DNA of 64,000 nucleotides from Lycorma delicatula (lineage: Eukaryota > Arthropoda > Insecta > Hemiptera > Fulgoridae). Each line of letters begins with the position of its first letter. Positions within the stretch are counted from its first letter, which is position 1. The position numbers and the translations under genes are program-made. The stretch covers positions 6,644,001-6,708,000 of the forward strand of contig NC_134464.1 of NCBI RefSeq assembly GCF_047948215.1, in the 5' to 3' direction. The notes beneath the pieces are model-generated. The model searched no databases and was not told the origin of the DNA. It worked only from the letters and a program-made list of their open reading frames with translations. This document shows positions 22,601 through 31,845 of the stretch, piece after piece.

Positions 22601-23694
22601 CTCAACTATATAATATTCTTTCCTACTTATAATTTCAGATTATTATGTAGATTTATTATTTACTAACATTAATTGAAACTGTAATTCCCTAATAGACAGA
22701 GCCTAATAATAAGACTGTTAATCAGATAATCTGCTGATTTCTTAGTAGTAATATTTGGTTCAATTATTAGCCCTACAGTGAGTACATTTTAAAATTCAAA
22801 TACTTATAACTTGCATACTTAAAAATACATACAAAAAAATGTAAACACAATTGTAAATTTTATGCTCGACTTGTTTCATTCAAAATTTATTACATATGTC
22901 ATGAATATGTGTGGTATACCAAATTCACATATCAGTTCCTATCCTGATGTGATTCTCTTTATTGCACGCGCACGTGAACACACACACACACATATAAAAA
23001 AGAATCTATAATCAATTTTTTAACCTATTGTGTTATCCAAACATAAATCAACAAGCAAACCGATTAAAATATTCTTAATTGACATTATATATATGCAATT
23101 TGATCAAGTTGACTAAAACAAAAAGTTACATTCCGCATAACTAAAATATCTATTTTTATAAAATGTTCCTTCATCAAGACAAGGCATCTTTATACCCGTT
23201 TAAAATGAAGAGATATATATAGTTTTCCTGTATTATACAGTGCAGATCAATTGTAGCAGTTTTAATATTATTTATAGCGCTCAGATATCTATAATAACAA
23301 AATTTCTCTCAAAGGATGCTTGCTACACGCTTAAAAAAAATTCCATTAAGCTGTTTTAATTATCATTTTGTTAGAAGAGTACAGATAACATGAAACTACA
23401 AAATGAATTGGATAGAGCACACTACAATAAATAAATCAAGTTTACACAATAATGTAAGAAAAGACAGAATATTTACCAGAAGGCTGAAATCGGAAGTCTA
23501 GGTCTTATGTTGGTCGACTTATTTAATATATCGTTTTTTGATTCTTCTGCTAATAAACTAAAAGTATAAGCCAGAGATCTCATTCTTTTAACTATCACCA
23601 AACACTGCATATAATTATAGTCAAAGGTACCACTAACATTACTTGTCTTAGGAGTTGTTGACTGCTCTAAAATTTTTCCAGATAATTTATCCAT
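1843..23694 (-). CDS. Unrecognised four-exon gene, 358 aa, with Cys-rich segment and decapeptide repeats
   Basis: Gene model: exons 23694-23477, 9543-9452, 4945-4779 and 2442-1843, all with GT-AG borders. Lengths 218+92+167+600 give 1,077 nt, exactly 359 codons with the stop, and every junction keeps frame. The start is the first ATG after an in-frame TAA 30-odd bases upstream. Residues 1-72 carry no domain I know. Residues 73-103 hold seven Cys and two His in a short run, suggesting metal binding. Residues about 120-157 are Lys/Glu-rich and probably helical. Residues about 213-335 are a degenerate ten-residue repeat of the form R-x-(I/L)-(L/M)-(S/T)-H-x-(I/V). There is no signal peptide or membrane segment, so the protein is probably intracellular. 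The 13.9-kb first intron is packed with transposons. Function unknown. Four phase-compatible exons make a real gene likely, but transcription is not shown and an extra exon could be missed. Confidence 0.72.
2443..4778 (-). other. Intron 3 of the unknown gene
   Basis: 2.3 kb bounded by GTAAAA and TTCTAG. A 63-codon open frame at 3958-4149 (minus) has no recognisable content. I see no clear mobile element here. Confidence 0.5.
4779..4945 (-). CDS. Unknown gene, exon 3 (charged helix)
   Basis: A 167-nt exon with a TTTTTTTCAG acceptor and a GTAAAA donor. It encodes NYVGDNYVAVSNIINGL, then a Lys/Glu-rich stretch (QKKRKEAEENRKKAGEVKY) with strong helix or coiled-coil character. The split Arg codon at the junction with exon 2 and the phase-0 junction with exon 4 both fit. 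Confidence 0.65.
5798..6000 (+). repeat. tRNA-type SINE, 5'-truncated copy
   Basis: Matches the body and tail of the SINE at 19734-20031: the GGTTGGATTTCAATTAACCA block, the ACACATCTCAGG block and the GGCTAAACAGG tail. It lacks the tRNA-like head. It is flanked by GTTAGAAACAACGCC (5783-5797) and GTTAGAAACAATGCC (6001-6015), a target-site duplication with one mismatch. Confidence 0.8.
6253..7809 (+). mobile_element. Non-autonomous TIR element, copy 1, carrying an insertion
   Basis: 6253-6818 aligns by eye with 27492-28165 through many shared blocks, for example ACATCTAGTTGTGCACCTCC and TTGATTGCAATCGACTGA. The left end is ACTTTCTTGTATG. The right end at 7797-7809 is the inverted ACTTCCTTGTAAG. 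The two parts are separated by about 960 bp (6820-7783) flanked by GTAATTTAATAGGCATTA and GTAATTTAATAGACTTA, which looks like a later insertion with its own target duplication. Confidence 0.6.
6820..7783. mobile_element. Insertion inside TIR element copy 1, unclassified
   Basis: Bounded by near-identical 17-18 bp direct repeats. On the minus strand 7150-7390 translates to Lys/Glu-rich, coiled-coil-like segments with stops, reminiscent of LINE ORF1 proteins. No catalytic domain is visible, so the class is uncertain. Confidence 0.35.
8510..8573. repeat. (TG)n(TC)n(GT)n compound microsatellite
   Basis: A TG run, then about 19 TC units, then GC/GT alternation. The open frames here encode only SLSLSL or RERERE and are artefacts. 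Confidence 0.95.
8738..8966 (-). repeat. tRNA-type SINE, internally deleted and degraded copy
   Basis: Carries the SINE blocks GTAGTCTTGTACAGTCTCAG, AAAAGTAACTGCCTTTACTA and GGACTTGAATGCTGGAACTC. The central part present in other copies (the TTAATTGAAACCCAA and AACACCGGTATCC blocks) is missing. A degraded head, TTAGACCAGCCTGTT, sits at 8949-8963 after a short interruption. Confidence 0.7.
9452..9543 (-). CDS. Unknown gene, exon 2 (cysteine-rich)
   Basis: A 92-nt exon between a TTTTTATTACAG acceptor and a GTAAGT donor. In the frame imposed by exon 1 it reads W-S-C-H-A-H-A-S-C-A-D-C-E-V-C-C-S-C, a dense Cys/His cluster with C-x2-C spacing, then a hydrophobic helix-like stretch. Another frame of the exon contains a stop. 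The zinc-binding role is inferred from spacing alone. Confidence 0.65.
9858..10146 (-). repeat. tRNA-type SINE, near full length
   Basis: Reads on the minus strand from the CCGGGTTGGTCTAGTGG head to the T-rich end of the plus strand (A-rich tail). It is flanked by a perfect 17-bp target-site duplication, AAGAGATATTTAAAGCT, at 9841-9857 and 10147-10163. The head keeps the A box, a B box-like GTTCAAAT and the ATCAGCTGAT palindrome. Confidence 0.88.
10690..11335 (+). repeat. Possible second SINE-like repeat with tRNA-like head
   Basis: 10703-10775 contains GGCTTAACGCATCAGG followed by GAGTTCGAGACTC, which looks like a D-arm and a pol III B box (GTTCGAGAC). The body runs through TGTGATGTCACAACATAGC and into an antisense-looking block with CAAACACACACACA. 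I see no target-site duplication and only one copy, so this is tentative. Confidence 0.35.
12210..13668 (+). mobile_element. 5'-truncated jockey/I-like LINE: RNase H domain, 3' UTR, poly(A)
   Basis: Flanked by a perfect 13-bp target-site duplication, AGTATACATTCAA, at 12197-12209 and 13669-13681, with about 26 A at the 3' end. The open frame up to 13067 encodes the C-terminal RNase H domain of ORF2 (VYTDGSK, AELYTINKAL, SDSCSALHAL, WVPSHVGIPGNEHAD) and a Cys/His tail (CARCNCPMTVHHILVDC). The 3' UTR holds two matched hairpins (13165-13195, 13461-13490) and a terminal hairpin (13609-13640). Endonuclease and reverse transcriptase are gone, so it cannot move by itself. The intact frame, perfect duplication and long poly(A) mean a recent insertion. 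It lies in intron 1 of the unknown gene, on the opposite strand. Confidence 0.9.
12246..13067 (+). pseudogene. RNase H / Cys-tail fragment of LINE ORF2
   Basis: The open frame begins in flanking DNA at 12177 by chance. Real retrotransposon protein starts near KTKPDAVVYTDGSK. It has the acidic residues expected of RNase H: D in YTDGS, E in AELYT, D in CSDS, D in HADSAAK. A C-x2-C-x4-HH-x4-C tail typical of jockey/I-group ORF2 C termini follows, ending at an intact TAA. There is no genuine start codon, so it is a fragment, not a host gene. Confidence 0.85.
14540..15285 (+). pseudogene. Fossil LINE reverse transcriptase
   Basis: Translating across several frameshifts gives GNGDISENYTGISLF (compare the NYRGISLL block of LINE reverse transcriptases), ETHIAFTDFLKAFDS-like text (motif A), then a decayed YADD region (AYANDI near 15057) and SEAKGNE...PSEIKDGDKW. 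All frames are broken. The clade is uncertain, RTE- or L2-like. Confidence 0.6.
15738..16499 (+). pseudogene. hAT transposase C-terminal remnant and terminal repeat
   Basis: Across frame breaks it reads FWLALEVN, then ILIPLTPLTSVKRN, then HPRMEELNTKQTQPSH and a stop. This is the layout of the C-terminal dimerisation region of SCAND3/Buster-type hAT transposases. The sequence ends with a hAT-like terminus at 16475-16499, whose reverse complement begins CAACGTTTCTCAACGC. A C-run lies at 16446-16457. The left terminus was not found. Confidence 0.55.
16550..16965 (-). pseudogene. Fossil LINE reverse transcriptase core (minus)
   Basis: The minus strand translates with breaks to SLCFADDQVVFAND (motif C, F/YADD), then ISRLC, then CDTYLGTLISEDGGCKVENR. 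The last piece matches the YLG..I..DG....I..R block after the catalytic centre of RTE/L2-type elements. Confidence 0.55.
16985..17445 (+). pseudogene. Fossil LINE C-terminal region (plus)
   Basis: Reads IHRTLKHKTRKETRL, then [16 protein letters not shown], then LRAVRGC with frameshifts. This is the region that normally follows the core found on the opposite strand just to the left. The two pieces may come from one element broken by an inversion. Confidence 0.55.
17955..18462 (-). pseudogene. Mariner-like transposase, C-terminal part, split by a SINE
   Basis: On the minus strand, 18462-18399 reads GFCKSRDSRTQIHQQ-like text. Beyond the SINE it continues QLQNPVRSTFEITPDMQLW, RRIQLCFEHGGTHTDVLDL and a stop, the usual end of this family. 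About 70 residues of the middle, including the DDE/D aspartates, are not seen. Confidence 0.55.
18115..18398 (-). repeat. tRNA-type SINE, full length
   Basis: Head GGTTGGTCTAGTGGTTAAAC on the minus strand, the AATCAGCTGATT palindrome, the TTAATTAAAACCCAA body and the GGCTAAACAG tail followed by (GA)n. Target-site duplication: GTTCTTGTTGATGAATCT (18097-18114) and GTTATTGTTGATGAATCT (18399-18416), one mismatch. Confidence 0.88.
19121..19159. repeat. Perfect 17-bp hairpin
   Basis: GTAGAAAAACACATCCC, loop AACCA, then the exact complement. It lies in the 3' part of the R1-like LINE. Confidence 0.9.
19734..20031 (+). repeat. tRNA-type SINE, full length (reference copy)
   Basis: Pol III A box TGGTCTAGTGG at 19743-19753 and B box-like GTTCAAGTC at 19802-19810. 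Between them is the palindrome CCAAATCAGCTGATTTGG where a tRNA would have its anticodon arm. The 3' end is GGCTAAACAGGAAAAAG. Target-site duplication AGGTGCTATC(ATC)GGCCAAAC at 19713-19733 and 20032-20049, differing by a 3-nt gap. It sits inside the R1-like LINE and is therefore younger than it. Confidence 0.9.
21350..21957 (-). pseudogene. Mariner-like transposase, N-terminal and central part
   Basis: Starts MADASVFTVE, then KTLKSIMNDFFVRFGKSS (helix-turn-helix region), WEQKAFATGSVLDVP, RKDLKVKFF, and NRNIFFWAKDNPHLFKE just before the break. The style is that of the abundant insect mariner-like transposases annotated with DUF4817. Stops and shifts interrupt it. It ends where the R1-like LINE begins. 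Confidence 0.65.
22131..23476 (-). other. Intron 1 remainder, no element recognised
   Basis: AT-rich sequence with an (AAT)n stretch at about 22558-22580 and a CA run near 22978-22990. I see no coding content. Confidence 0.4.
23477..23694 (-). CDS. Unknown gene, exon 1 (residues 1-72)
   Basis: It starts MDKLSGKILEQ and ends ...RLPISAF plus two bases, followed by a GTAAAT donor. The ATG follows an in-frame stop with no other ATG between them, which fixes the start. The stretch MQCLVIVKRMRSLAYTFSLL looks like an amphipathic helix. Confidence 0.7.
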
Positions 23695-24750
23695 TAGTCT
23701 CGTTTCCGGTCGGGATTTTAAATGAAATTACAAACATAGACTGTGGATTAAAATCGATTATAATAGGCCAAAATGTTTTGAAATTCTATATGAATAAAAG
23801 AAAATACGATTTACTTTAGATATTTCTAAAGAAATTTTATCGATATTTGAAGAAACCTCTCTCTCTACCTAACGGAAAGGAATTGAATAGGCCTCTAAAT
23901 GATATCCGGTGCAATCAACGAAGAATCCTGTGATCTTTTTCATTTCTCATTTTGGCTTCAAAACGACGTTTTTATAGAGCTTTAATTTTTAATGATTATA
24001 TAATTCTGAGAAATAAGTATAAACTAATCACAATAATCCGCAATCACAAAATGAAGATCGTTGGTTTTTATCACCGCTTGGCTTATGTCGTTAGCGTAAT
24101 TAGTTTTAATGTTTTCTTCATTTTTCTAACATATGTTAACGGTTACATTATTGTTTTCTCAATGCCACCTTTAAACAAGATTTTTCACTATTGATACGTT
24201 TTAATAACAATTACTCTGAACCCAACATTATCGAGGTACTAAATCAACAAGTAAAATAATTTCAAAGTTAGACCCGCAAACTGACGTCACAATGTTAACA
24301 GAGGCCATATTTTTGGCAATGATTTTAGTTTTTATACTGTTTATTGCACTTTTTTTCACAAGTTTATAATATTATATACATGTACTGCTTTAAAGTAAAT
24401 CCTAAAAAATTGAAGTGTAGGAATTACAGAAAACAATACGAACAGCCAAGTAAATAAATAAGTCTTTTTAGTTATAGGTTAGAAGGTACGTGACGTAGAA
24501 ATGCGATGTTCAGATTCTTGCTAGATTTAATAATGGCAAGCAGCTTAGTTTTAACAGAAAAGATTTCATATCTACTCAACAACGTACACGTAGGTCCGAA
24601 GTTGTAACTATAAAATAAATTTACATGTTAAAGATTCGAATTTTTTGAAATATAATTCGGGTGGCTGAAAAATTTCTGTTCCTACTACATGAGTAATTGC
24701 ACTCTTATTTAAAAGTTTGCAATTGTAGTCCATCAGCTCTGACTAGAGCG
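23695..24750 (-). promoter_or_regulatory. Upstream region of the unknown gene
   Basis: The promoter should lie here by position, but no TATA or initiator can be singled out in such AT-rich DNA. An open frame on the plus strand at 23952-24194 begins with TTG and has no recognisable content. Confidence 0.25.
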
Positions 24751-24756
24751 TGCCGA

Positions 24757-24816
24757 TTTTTTATATTTTTACTTGTACATATAAAGACATATATGTACAA
24801 GTAAAAATATAAAAAA
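24757..24816. repeat. Perfect 27-bp inverted repeat, 6-nt loop
   Basis: The arms 24757-24783 and 24790-24816 are exact complements around AAGACA. The arm centre is TTTTTACTTGTACATATA. Confidence 0.95.
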
Positions 24817-27050
24817 AATATTTTCAAAGAGATTATCCCTTACTACTGTGTTAAGTTAAATTCTTTTGCGAATGACATTCAACCGTAAAAATGACAGAAC
24901 TATTAATTCTTATGTTCTGGATGTGAATGAAACTTATTTTCATATCACATGGAATATTCTCATATTTATCTTTAGACATTAGAAGTGGCTATCTATGTGG
25001 ATATAAAGGCAAAACACTTATTGTAAATTTCACGATTAAAAGAGCTAGATTGTGAAATAAATTTTTCTCTTCCTCTTGGAATTAGTCTTTTTCTTCTTAT
25101 CTTTTTGGGAGGCTTAAAATTTTTGCTAACATGTAGTAGATCTTCAGCAAAGAGTCTTAGAAATCTGAACAACGTAGTTGTAATCAATTGCATTTTATTA
25201 TTTTTCTTTGTTCTTTAGCTTCTTCTTAATAGTATTTATAAAGAATTCTTTTGGGAAGTCTTTAGTAAAGTGAGCAGACTTATTCATTTTAACTTAATTT
25301 TTTTTTCTTAGATTCAAATTTTATTAGAAAAAAGGATTTTAATTACAAAATTCATGAAGATAAGTACTATTCAGCAGAACAAGTAACTTCTAACTTAGCA
25401 TTAGTTTCATAATTTCTATTTACACCTTATTTGTATATTTTGTGTGTATATCTATGTGAAACAATACTAAATTCCTAATTCTGACCTCTACAAGATTTTA
25501 ATTTTCAAACTTTTGCTGAATTAGTTTTTCAGTTCTGTATTTTCATTTTATTGATTTATATCTTTACGCATCGATTAAACTTTTTATTAATTTCAGTCTG
25601 TAAATTTTAATTTTATTTGTTTTTTTATATTATGTTCAGCAATCATGTTTAATAAATTAACTGCCTCAATAATCTTTTCTGGTATTCTTTCCAATAATAA
25701 TTGATAATGTTTCTTAAAATGAACTCGTTTCAGTAGTTTTAAATTACAATAAAAAAATAATTTTTGGATAAGGCCCTCAACTGAACAAGAAGTAACAAGA
25801 TAAATGAAAGAATTTATAAAAACCTCGATGCTGAGATAAGGAATGGATTATTTTTGTTAATATACTTTTATACAACAAATAGTGCAATTGATGAAAGTGG
25901 AACGAACCATTATTAAGTTTTATCTCCACTTATTCACATCCAGGTTTGATTTCACTTAATTCCTCTTAAATAGCAAAAAACCAGTATTTATTTAGCATAA
26001 AATATTACAAAAAAACCTAAAAAACTTTAAATTAATTGTAATGTAAACGGTTATTAAACACACAAACATAATACATCACAAAGCTGAAAGCTGTTTTTAC
26101 AAAATTATTAGTGTACAACACACAATTTTTTTAGCTTTATTTTGTTTATTTATTTAGCTTAGAAGAATATTAATCGGTTAGCGAGATGAATATATTTAAT
26201 ATAAGTATGGATTATGTAAAAGGTCAAAATGGCAGGTAATTAAAACTAAAAGCTGTTATTAATACTCATTATTTATATTAAGATTGTTTATTAACAAATG
26301 GATTCCTTTATAAATAAAATTGATTAAATAAAATAATAATGCTTTATTTATATAAATAATGTAGTGTGTATGCAGAGAAATTAGATTTTTTACACGGATA
26401 AAGTCAATAATATAGTTTTGAACTACTATAGGATGACAACAGTCTAGAAAGTCAAATCACGTTTGGGAATAGTAATTTATAACATTGTGAAATACTGATG
26501 GTTTTCATCATTTTTGTATGTACAGTTTACTATGATATTTATATTATTAGTATGATTATAACATATACATTTCTAAAAGTGAAATTACATAGAATATATT
26601 TATATGCGTGTATATTATGTAACTGATATTTAATAAACTACTGTAAATTGACTTATGAATAACACTGAAGCGCTTTTGAAATGCTACCACATCCTTATCT
26701 AATAATTTAGCTGTAGTAAATTTATCAGTTTTGTAATTCAAAATAAATTCTTGTTAAATTTTTGGATTTAGATTGCCATATTATTAATATACTTCTGTTC
26801 TTAATCGTTCAGTTTAAAATTAACAATGTCTTACGACTGATCAATCTATGTCTGGATTTGACTAACTACCAAATTATAATTTACCATTTGGGACTCAACC
26901 GCAACCATTTGTAATCTCAAATTAAAGTTAAGATTTAAATGTAAAATCAAAAGCGATTATCATAATGAAATGAAATTTCATTAAAGATAACAGATAATTA
27001 ATTCATTATATATTTTTTCATTTCTCATGACTGAATAGGATGACTTTAGT
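24817..27050. other. Intergenic AT-rich stretch
   Basis: No exon, transposon domain or RNA gene seen. Open frames at 24993-25193 and 26556-26741 (minus) have no recognisable content. Confidence 0.4.
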
Positions 27051-27054
27051 CAGT

Positions 27055-27485
27055 CCATTATCCAAGTCTCTTCGAAGGGACTGTTCAGCCCTTGTGGTTT
27101 TCTCAATACTTTATCATACGTTCTGATCTCCGTGATTTTTCCGATGTTGAAAATCTTTGTATTTTGAGTTTCTTTCTTATGAGTGTGAAGCGAGTGTTTT
27201 TGTCCTTAATTCTTTCATTTCATTTCATCTTGTCTGTGGCGTCTTTTAGTGTAAGGTCACTTTCCTTCAGGTTCTCTCTCATTTTTCTCATCCATCTGCA
27301 TACTGTCTAGGTGTTTCTCAAGTCGAGATATACTGTACCGACTGTTTCAGAAGTGTCGAATCTTGCATCCTCATGATGTGTCCAAAGAATCCTAGTCTCC
27401 TCTTATGAATGGTATCAATGATGGTTTCTAACTCTTTGTAGATGACTTTGTTGGGCGCAATCCACCACTTCCCATCTTTCTGGTA
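27055..27485 (-). pseudogene. C-terminal tail of a LINE ORF2
   Basis: The minus strand reads YKELETIIDTIHKRRLGFFG, HIMRMQDSTLLKQS, then LKESDLTLKDATDK and KLKIQRFSTSEKSRRSERM. This is the layout of the tail after reverse transcriptase in RTE-like elements (RRL.F.GHI.RM, then the ..R..F). Stops occur at two places. It abuts the TIR element that follows. Confidence 0.6.
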
Positions 27486-27491
27486 TTTTTT

Positions 27492-28175
27492 ACTTTCTTG
27501 TATGAAATAAAGGAAGTACTGTTATCGTGAAAAATTTCAGTTTACAGATTTCAATGGAAATATCCATTTTGACCATCTCTGAATTCATTTTGAATAGTTT
27601 CAGTGTGACATCTGTACGTAAATTATGTATATGCATACGTATGTATCTCGCATAACTCAAAATCGATTAGTCATAGTATATGTTGATAAATATGTCATAA
27701 ATATGTTGATATTTTAGATCTAGGACTGTTGTAACATCTAGTTGTGCACCTCCCTTTTTGATTGCAATCGACTGAACCAAAAGTGACCAAAAAAGCCCAA
27801 AATCCCCAAAAATTTGGATTTTGGACTTTTTCTTAACTGCAGTAATAAGCCCTCATTCAAGAACTTTTCAACAATATATCAAAAGGTATTTATTTTCATC
27901 CGTTCCAGAGTTATAACCAAATCAATTTTAATTAATGAATTATTTGGATCTTAGAAGGGGAAGGCACATTGCTTCGAACTGGACTTCATCTCCTTTTTTT
28001 AATTTAAATGTATTGATTTATTAATCATTATTAACCTCTGATTGTAAAAAAAAATTTGCGATAATTAATAATTCAATAATAATAAAAAAGTATCAGAAGT
28101 TATTAATGAAATAAAATTTTATGTACTTTTCATTTAAAAAAATGTGTATATAATTTAATAGGCATACAAGGAAGT
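27492..28175 (+). mobile_element. Non-autonomous TIR element, copy 2
   Basis: The 13-bp terminal repeats ACTTTCTTGTATG (27492-27504) and CATACAAGGAAGT (28163-28175) are inverted with one mismatch. The interior matches copy 1. No open frame, so it is non-coding. The target duplication is not evident and the superfamily is not assigned. Confidence 0.65.
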
Positions 28176-28779
28176 CATATGGTGCTCACAGCAGATTCTT
28201 CTTTTGATTTTCTGGTGTCTGTCGGTCTTTGATTGTTTGTTCACATTATAAATTTCCTACAGTACATTCAAAAAGTTAGTTAACTATAAACCTGTCATAC
28301 ACTAGTATTGTTCAGTTTTATATCATCCTTATTAATGATAAACAAATTATGTAGCTCTTTTCTTCTTACTTATGTAAGGCGTATAAATATGTTAATTTAG
28401 TTAAGTTCAACAGCTGATTTATAATATATATTTTGTCTTTATAATATTACTACTTAATTCAGTTCTGTTAAAGATGCAACTCAAATGTGAATCTAAATAA
28501 AATATTTTAATATAATACTTCTTAAAATATAAATATTGCACATGCACATCATAATTAACCTTAACAATGTGATATAAGTAACTAATAATACAATATTAAA
28601 ATAAATGAAATGTATCTAAATCTGTTATAAATAACGTATAATAAAAATATAATTGATCACATGGTATTTTTTGAAAGACATTAATGATCCAGCAGCACAA
28701 GTTCTGAATACTGGAAGGTGGATTTAGGTACAGTTATTCGAACAGGATAACAATATGTAGCATCAACTTACCTTACAGT

Positions 28780-29880
28780 AGTTGTTGGAAATGGTCCCCG
28801 ATAACACCTACACATACCTGCATGCATTTCTTCTTGTTCTCAAAGCCTCTAACAAGGTGTTCGTGGAATGTTCTTTGAGAAATCACAAATAGCAGTTTGA
28901 AGTTACTGGAGGTTATGGGGGTTTCCTCATAAATATTATTTTTTGCATAACCCCAGAAGTAAAAATCAGGTGGGATATGAATGGAGAATGTGATGGCCAC
29001 AAGCCCACAGAAATGATTCAATCTCCAAGAACCTCTACAGTAACTTCATGGATTGCCATGCTGTATGTGCAGTTGCACAATCTTGTAAAATCCAAGCATT
29101 ATTAATTTTATCTTTGGTCAGCTTTTTTGCAAACTGATGAATGATTTCACAATAACATCTGAGTTTATTGTTTCGGCAACAAATACTGAGCCGACTATTT
29201 TTTTCTTGGATATTGCACACCCCAATCTTCTGATCAAGTAAAAGAATTTCATGTACAGCAACTATAACTGGGTTGCTGGCAACTATAAATGTGAGTTCTG
29301 TGTGTGCACACATTCTGATAAATGGAGCCTAGAAAACATAGTGAAAAATACTACAATTATCCGCTAAACACTATTGAAACCATCCCCAGTATTGAATTCA
29401 CTTTCCACAGTCTTAGCCAATAACTTCTTAACTGTTTTCACTTTATGTAGAATGAAACTGAGGTTTTTTTGAACTGCCTTGTGTGCAGTTGCAACACTGA
29501 TGTTTGTTTTGTCAAAACAGACTTTGGCATAGATTTATTGAGACTGACTACGTTACATAGCAGCTGATTTGTCTTGCAGTTTGTCTTCATTGTACTGATG
29601 GTCTACCGTTATGCTCACAGCAAAAACCTTAACTTTACTGATCCTGTCTCAATGAATTTTTCATTTAGTCTCTTACATTATGTCACTTAGGAACTGATGT
29701 ACCTGAAATTTACCAGAAAACTGATGTTTAAATGTTTGTGTGAATTCACCATGCTCATAGAAGAGATATTCAATGAGATATACTGTTGTAAAGTTAACAC
29801 CATTCTGAGTACACATGGAAGTACACGATCTCAATTGTTCAAAAGTATGAATACACAATGCACAGCAAAGAACCACACGT
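28780..29880 (-). pseudogene. Second mariner-like transposase pseudogene
   Basis: In minus-strand order: TVYLIEYLFYEHGEFTQTFK (N-terminal helix-turn-helix), then KIGVCNIQEKNSR, YCEIIHQFAKKLTKDKINNA, WILQDCATAHTAWQSM (the QDGA.AH catalytic block with Gly changed to Cys), then IPPDFYFWGYAKN and CMQVCVGVIGDHFQQLL with a stop. This order fits Tc1/mariner DDE transposases of the insect DUF4817 type. Several frameshifts. It differs from the transposase at 18-22 kb and is a separate family. Confidence 0.75.
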
Positions 29881-30457
29881 ACCTTTTCATCTCAAAGTCA
29901 TCAGCCTGACTAACTTGTGGAAGTGAAATGCACACAATGCAGTATTACCAGCCATTGCAAAAAACATTACTTGTAATGCACAAAATACAATCCCACAACA
30001 TACAGTCATGTTTATAGGTGTATATTACTTTTTGAAAGCTACGAATGAAATTCTTATTACAATGAAATATTTTTTTCTGTGTTGTATGGTGAAGTGGAAG
30101 TAGTAGCTGTGATGTGCTCTACTCCCTCCTGCGTTGTCAATTCATTTGTTGCAAACAACTGATTGTCACTGTGATATATGCTTCTTGTTTGATTTTTAAA
30201 ATATCAACCTCATCAGTTTTTTGTCATCACTTAAGAATACAATTTTTAAGCATTACTGATAGTTCTTTTACAAACTAGAGAACTATAAAAATCATGTCAC
30301 AACTTTCTGTTATTAATTTTTCTCACTTGCCCAAAAACTAAATCTAGCAATATTTTTTAGGCCGAGTTTTTTACTACATTATTTACAGCTTGAATAATAC
30401 TAACATCAAGATGCTGAATTACTGCCGGTACAGTTAGGTGATAGTAGTATTGAACCT

Positions 30458-30742
30458 TTTTTTTTCCTGTTTAGCCTCCGGTAATTACCATTCAGATAAT
30501 ACGTCAGAGGATGATATGTATGAGTCTAAATGAAATGTAGTCTTGTACAGTTTCAGTTCGACCATTCCTGAGATGTGCGGTTAATTGAAACCTAACCGCC
30601 AAAGAACACCGGTATCCACGATCTAGTATTCAAATCTGTGTAAAAATAACTGACTTTACTAGGACTTGAACACTGGAACTCCCAACTTCCAAATCAGCTG
30701 ATTTGGGAAGACGTGTTCACCACTAGACCATTAGGTGGGTTG
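30458..30742 (-). repeat. tRNA-type SINE, full length
   Basis: Head with GGTCTAGTGGTGAACACG and CCAAATCAGCTGATTTGG, body TTAATTGAAACCTAACC, tail GGCTAAACAGG then A-rich, all on the minus strand. Target-site duplication GTATTGAACCT (30447-30457) and GTGTTGAACCT (30743-30753). Confidence 0.87.
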
Positions 30743-30753
30743 GTGTTGAACCT

Positions 30754-31845
30754 GCCCATCGCCTAACTTACAGGTAACATTATGGGCAGTGCAATGACAG
30801 TCAACGATCAGAAGAACTTTTGTTTTTCATTCTAACATCCACATTAATGGTCTAGTAGTTCATTAAATATTGTCTACGATATCTAGGTCTTTATATTTGC
30901 AAGGAAGTGGCTTGATTATCTTAGGACAACACAGCTTAGTGAATTTTTAATAAGTTAGTTTCAGTTTTTTCAGGATCAAAATTATTGCAGCAAAAGAGCA
31001 CAGTAAAATGCTATTAAATTTCTTACCCTTACTATAGTAATGGCTTTTAATAGCTAAAGTATGTTGAGAAAGAGGTTTATAAAAAAATACATCTGATTTT
31101 CATTAAAGATATTATTTTTTAACCATAATTTTCATAATTGGAGATAACTTTAATATAGACATCATTAAAAAATTTGTATAAAAGTGTTAAAAACTTCATT
31201 ATTACACTAACTGCAACTGTAACAGTAACTGTACAATATTTACTCAGTTTTGCTTTTAATTCTTTTAAGATAAAATTTCATTAACATTTAAGAATAATTA
31301 TACACTATTCATTTTACAACATGCATGTTTTGTCTATTTTTTTAATCTTACTTTTAACACTGTAACAAAAATATATTGTAAAATGGAATTTTACACTGAG
31401 ATCATTTGATCGGTTGTAGTTTTCCATTCCTTTCTATTCTATTCTAACCTTTTAATTTAAATATAACTGTTACAACCTAAATTTTTAATAATTTGATTTA
31501 TTTTCTCTAAACTTTATCTACAACTTCCTTCACTCCATTACTAAATTGTTGATCTAACTCTCAGTGCCTAGATACGTATGACAGGCTAAATATATAAAGC
31601 CTCAATATATATGAGTGTATATCATATATATGATAGAATAGGATGACCTATCCTATCAAGACCTTCTAGTAAGAATTTGACAAAAACTTCTTGTTCTTCA
31701 AACCTTTTCATTTCAGACATTAATATAAATTTAGAACAACAATAAAAGGGTCAAGTTCTTCATTTAAAAAAGTTAACAAAAGTTATATAATTATACGTTA
31801 TGTTATTATAAATTAGTGTTCTAATATAAATTAATATATTTATTT
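30754..31845. other. 3' flank of RABL3, no gene seen
   Basis: AT-rich, no coding or transposon signal. AATAAA on the minus strand at 31839-31844 is a candidate RABL3 polyadenylation signal, just past the stop codon. Confidence 0.4.
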
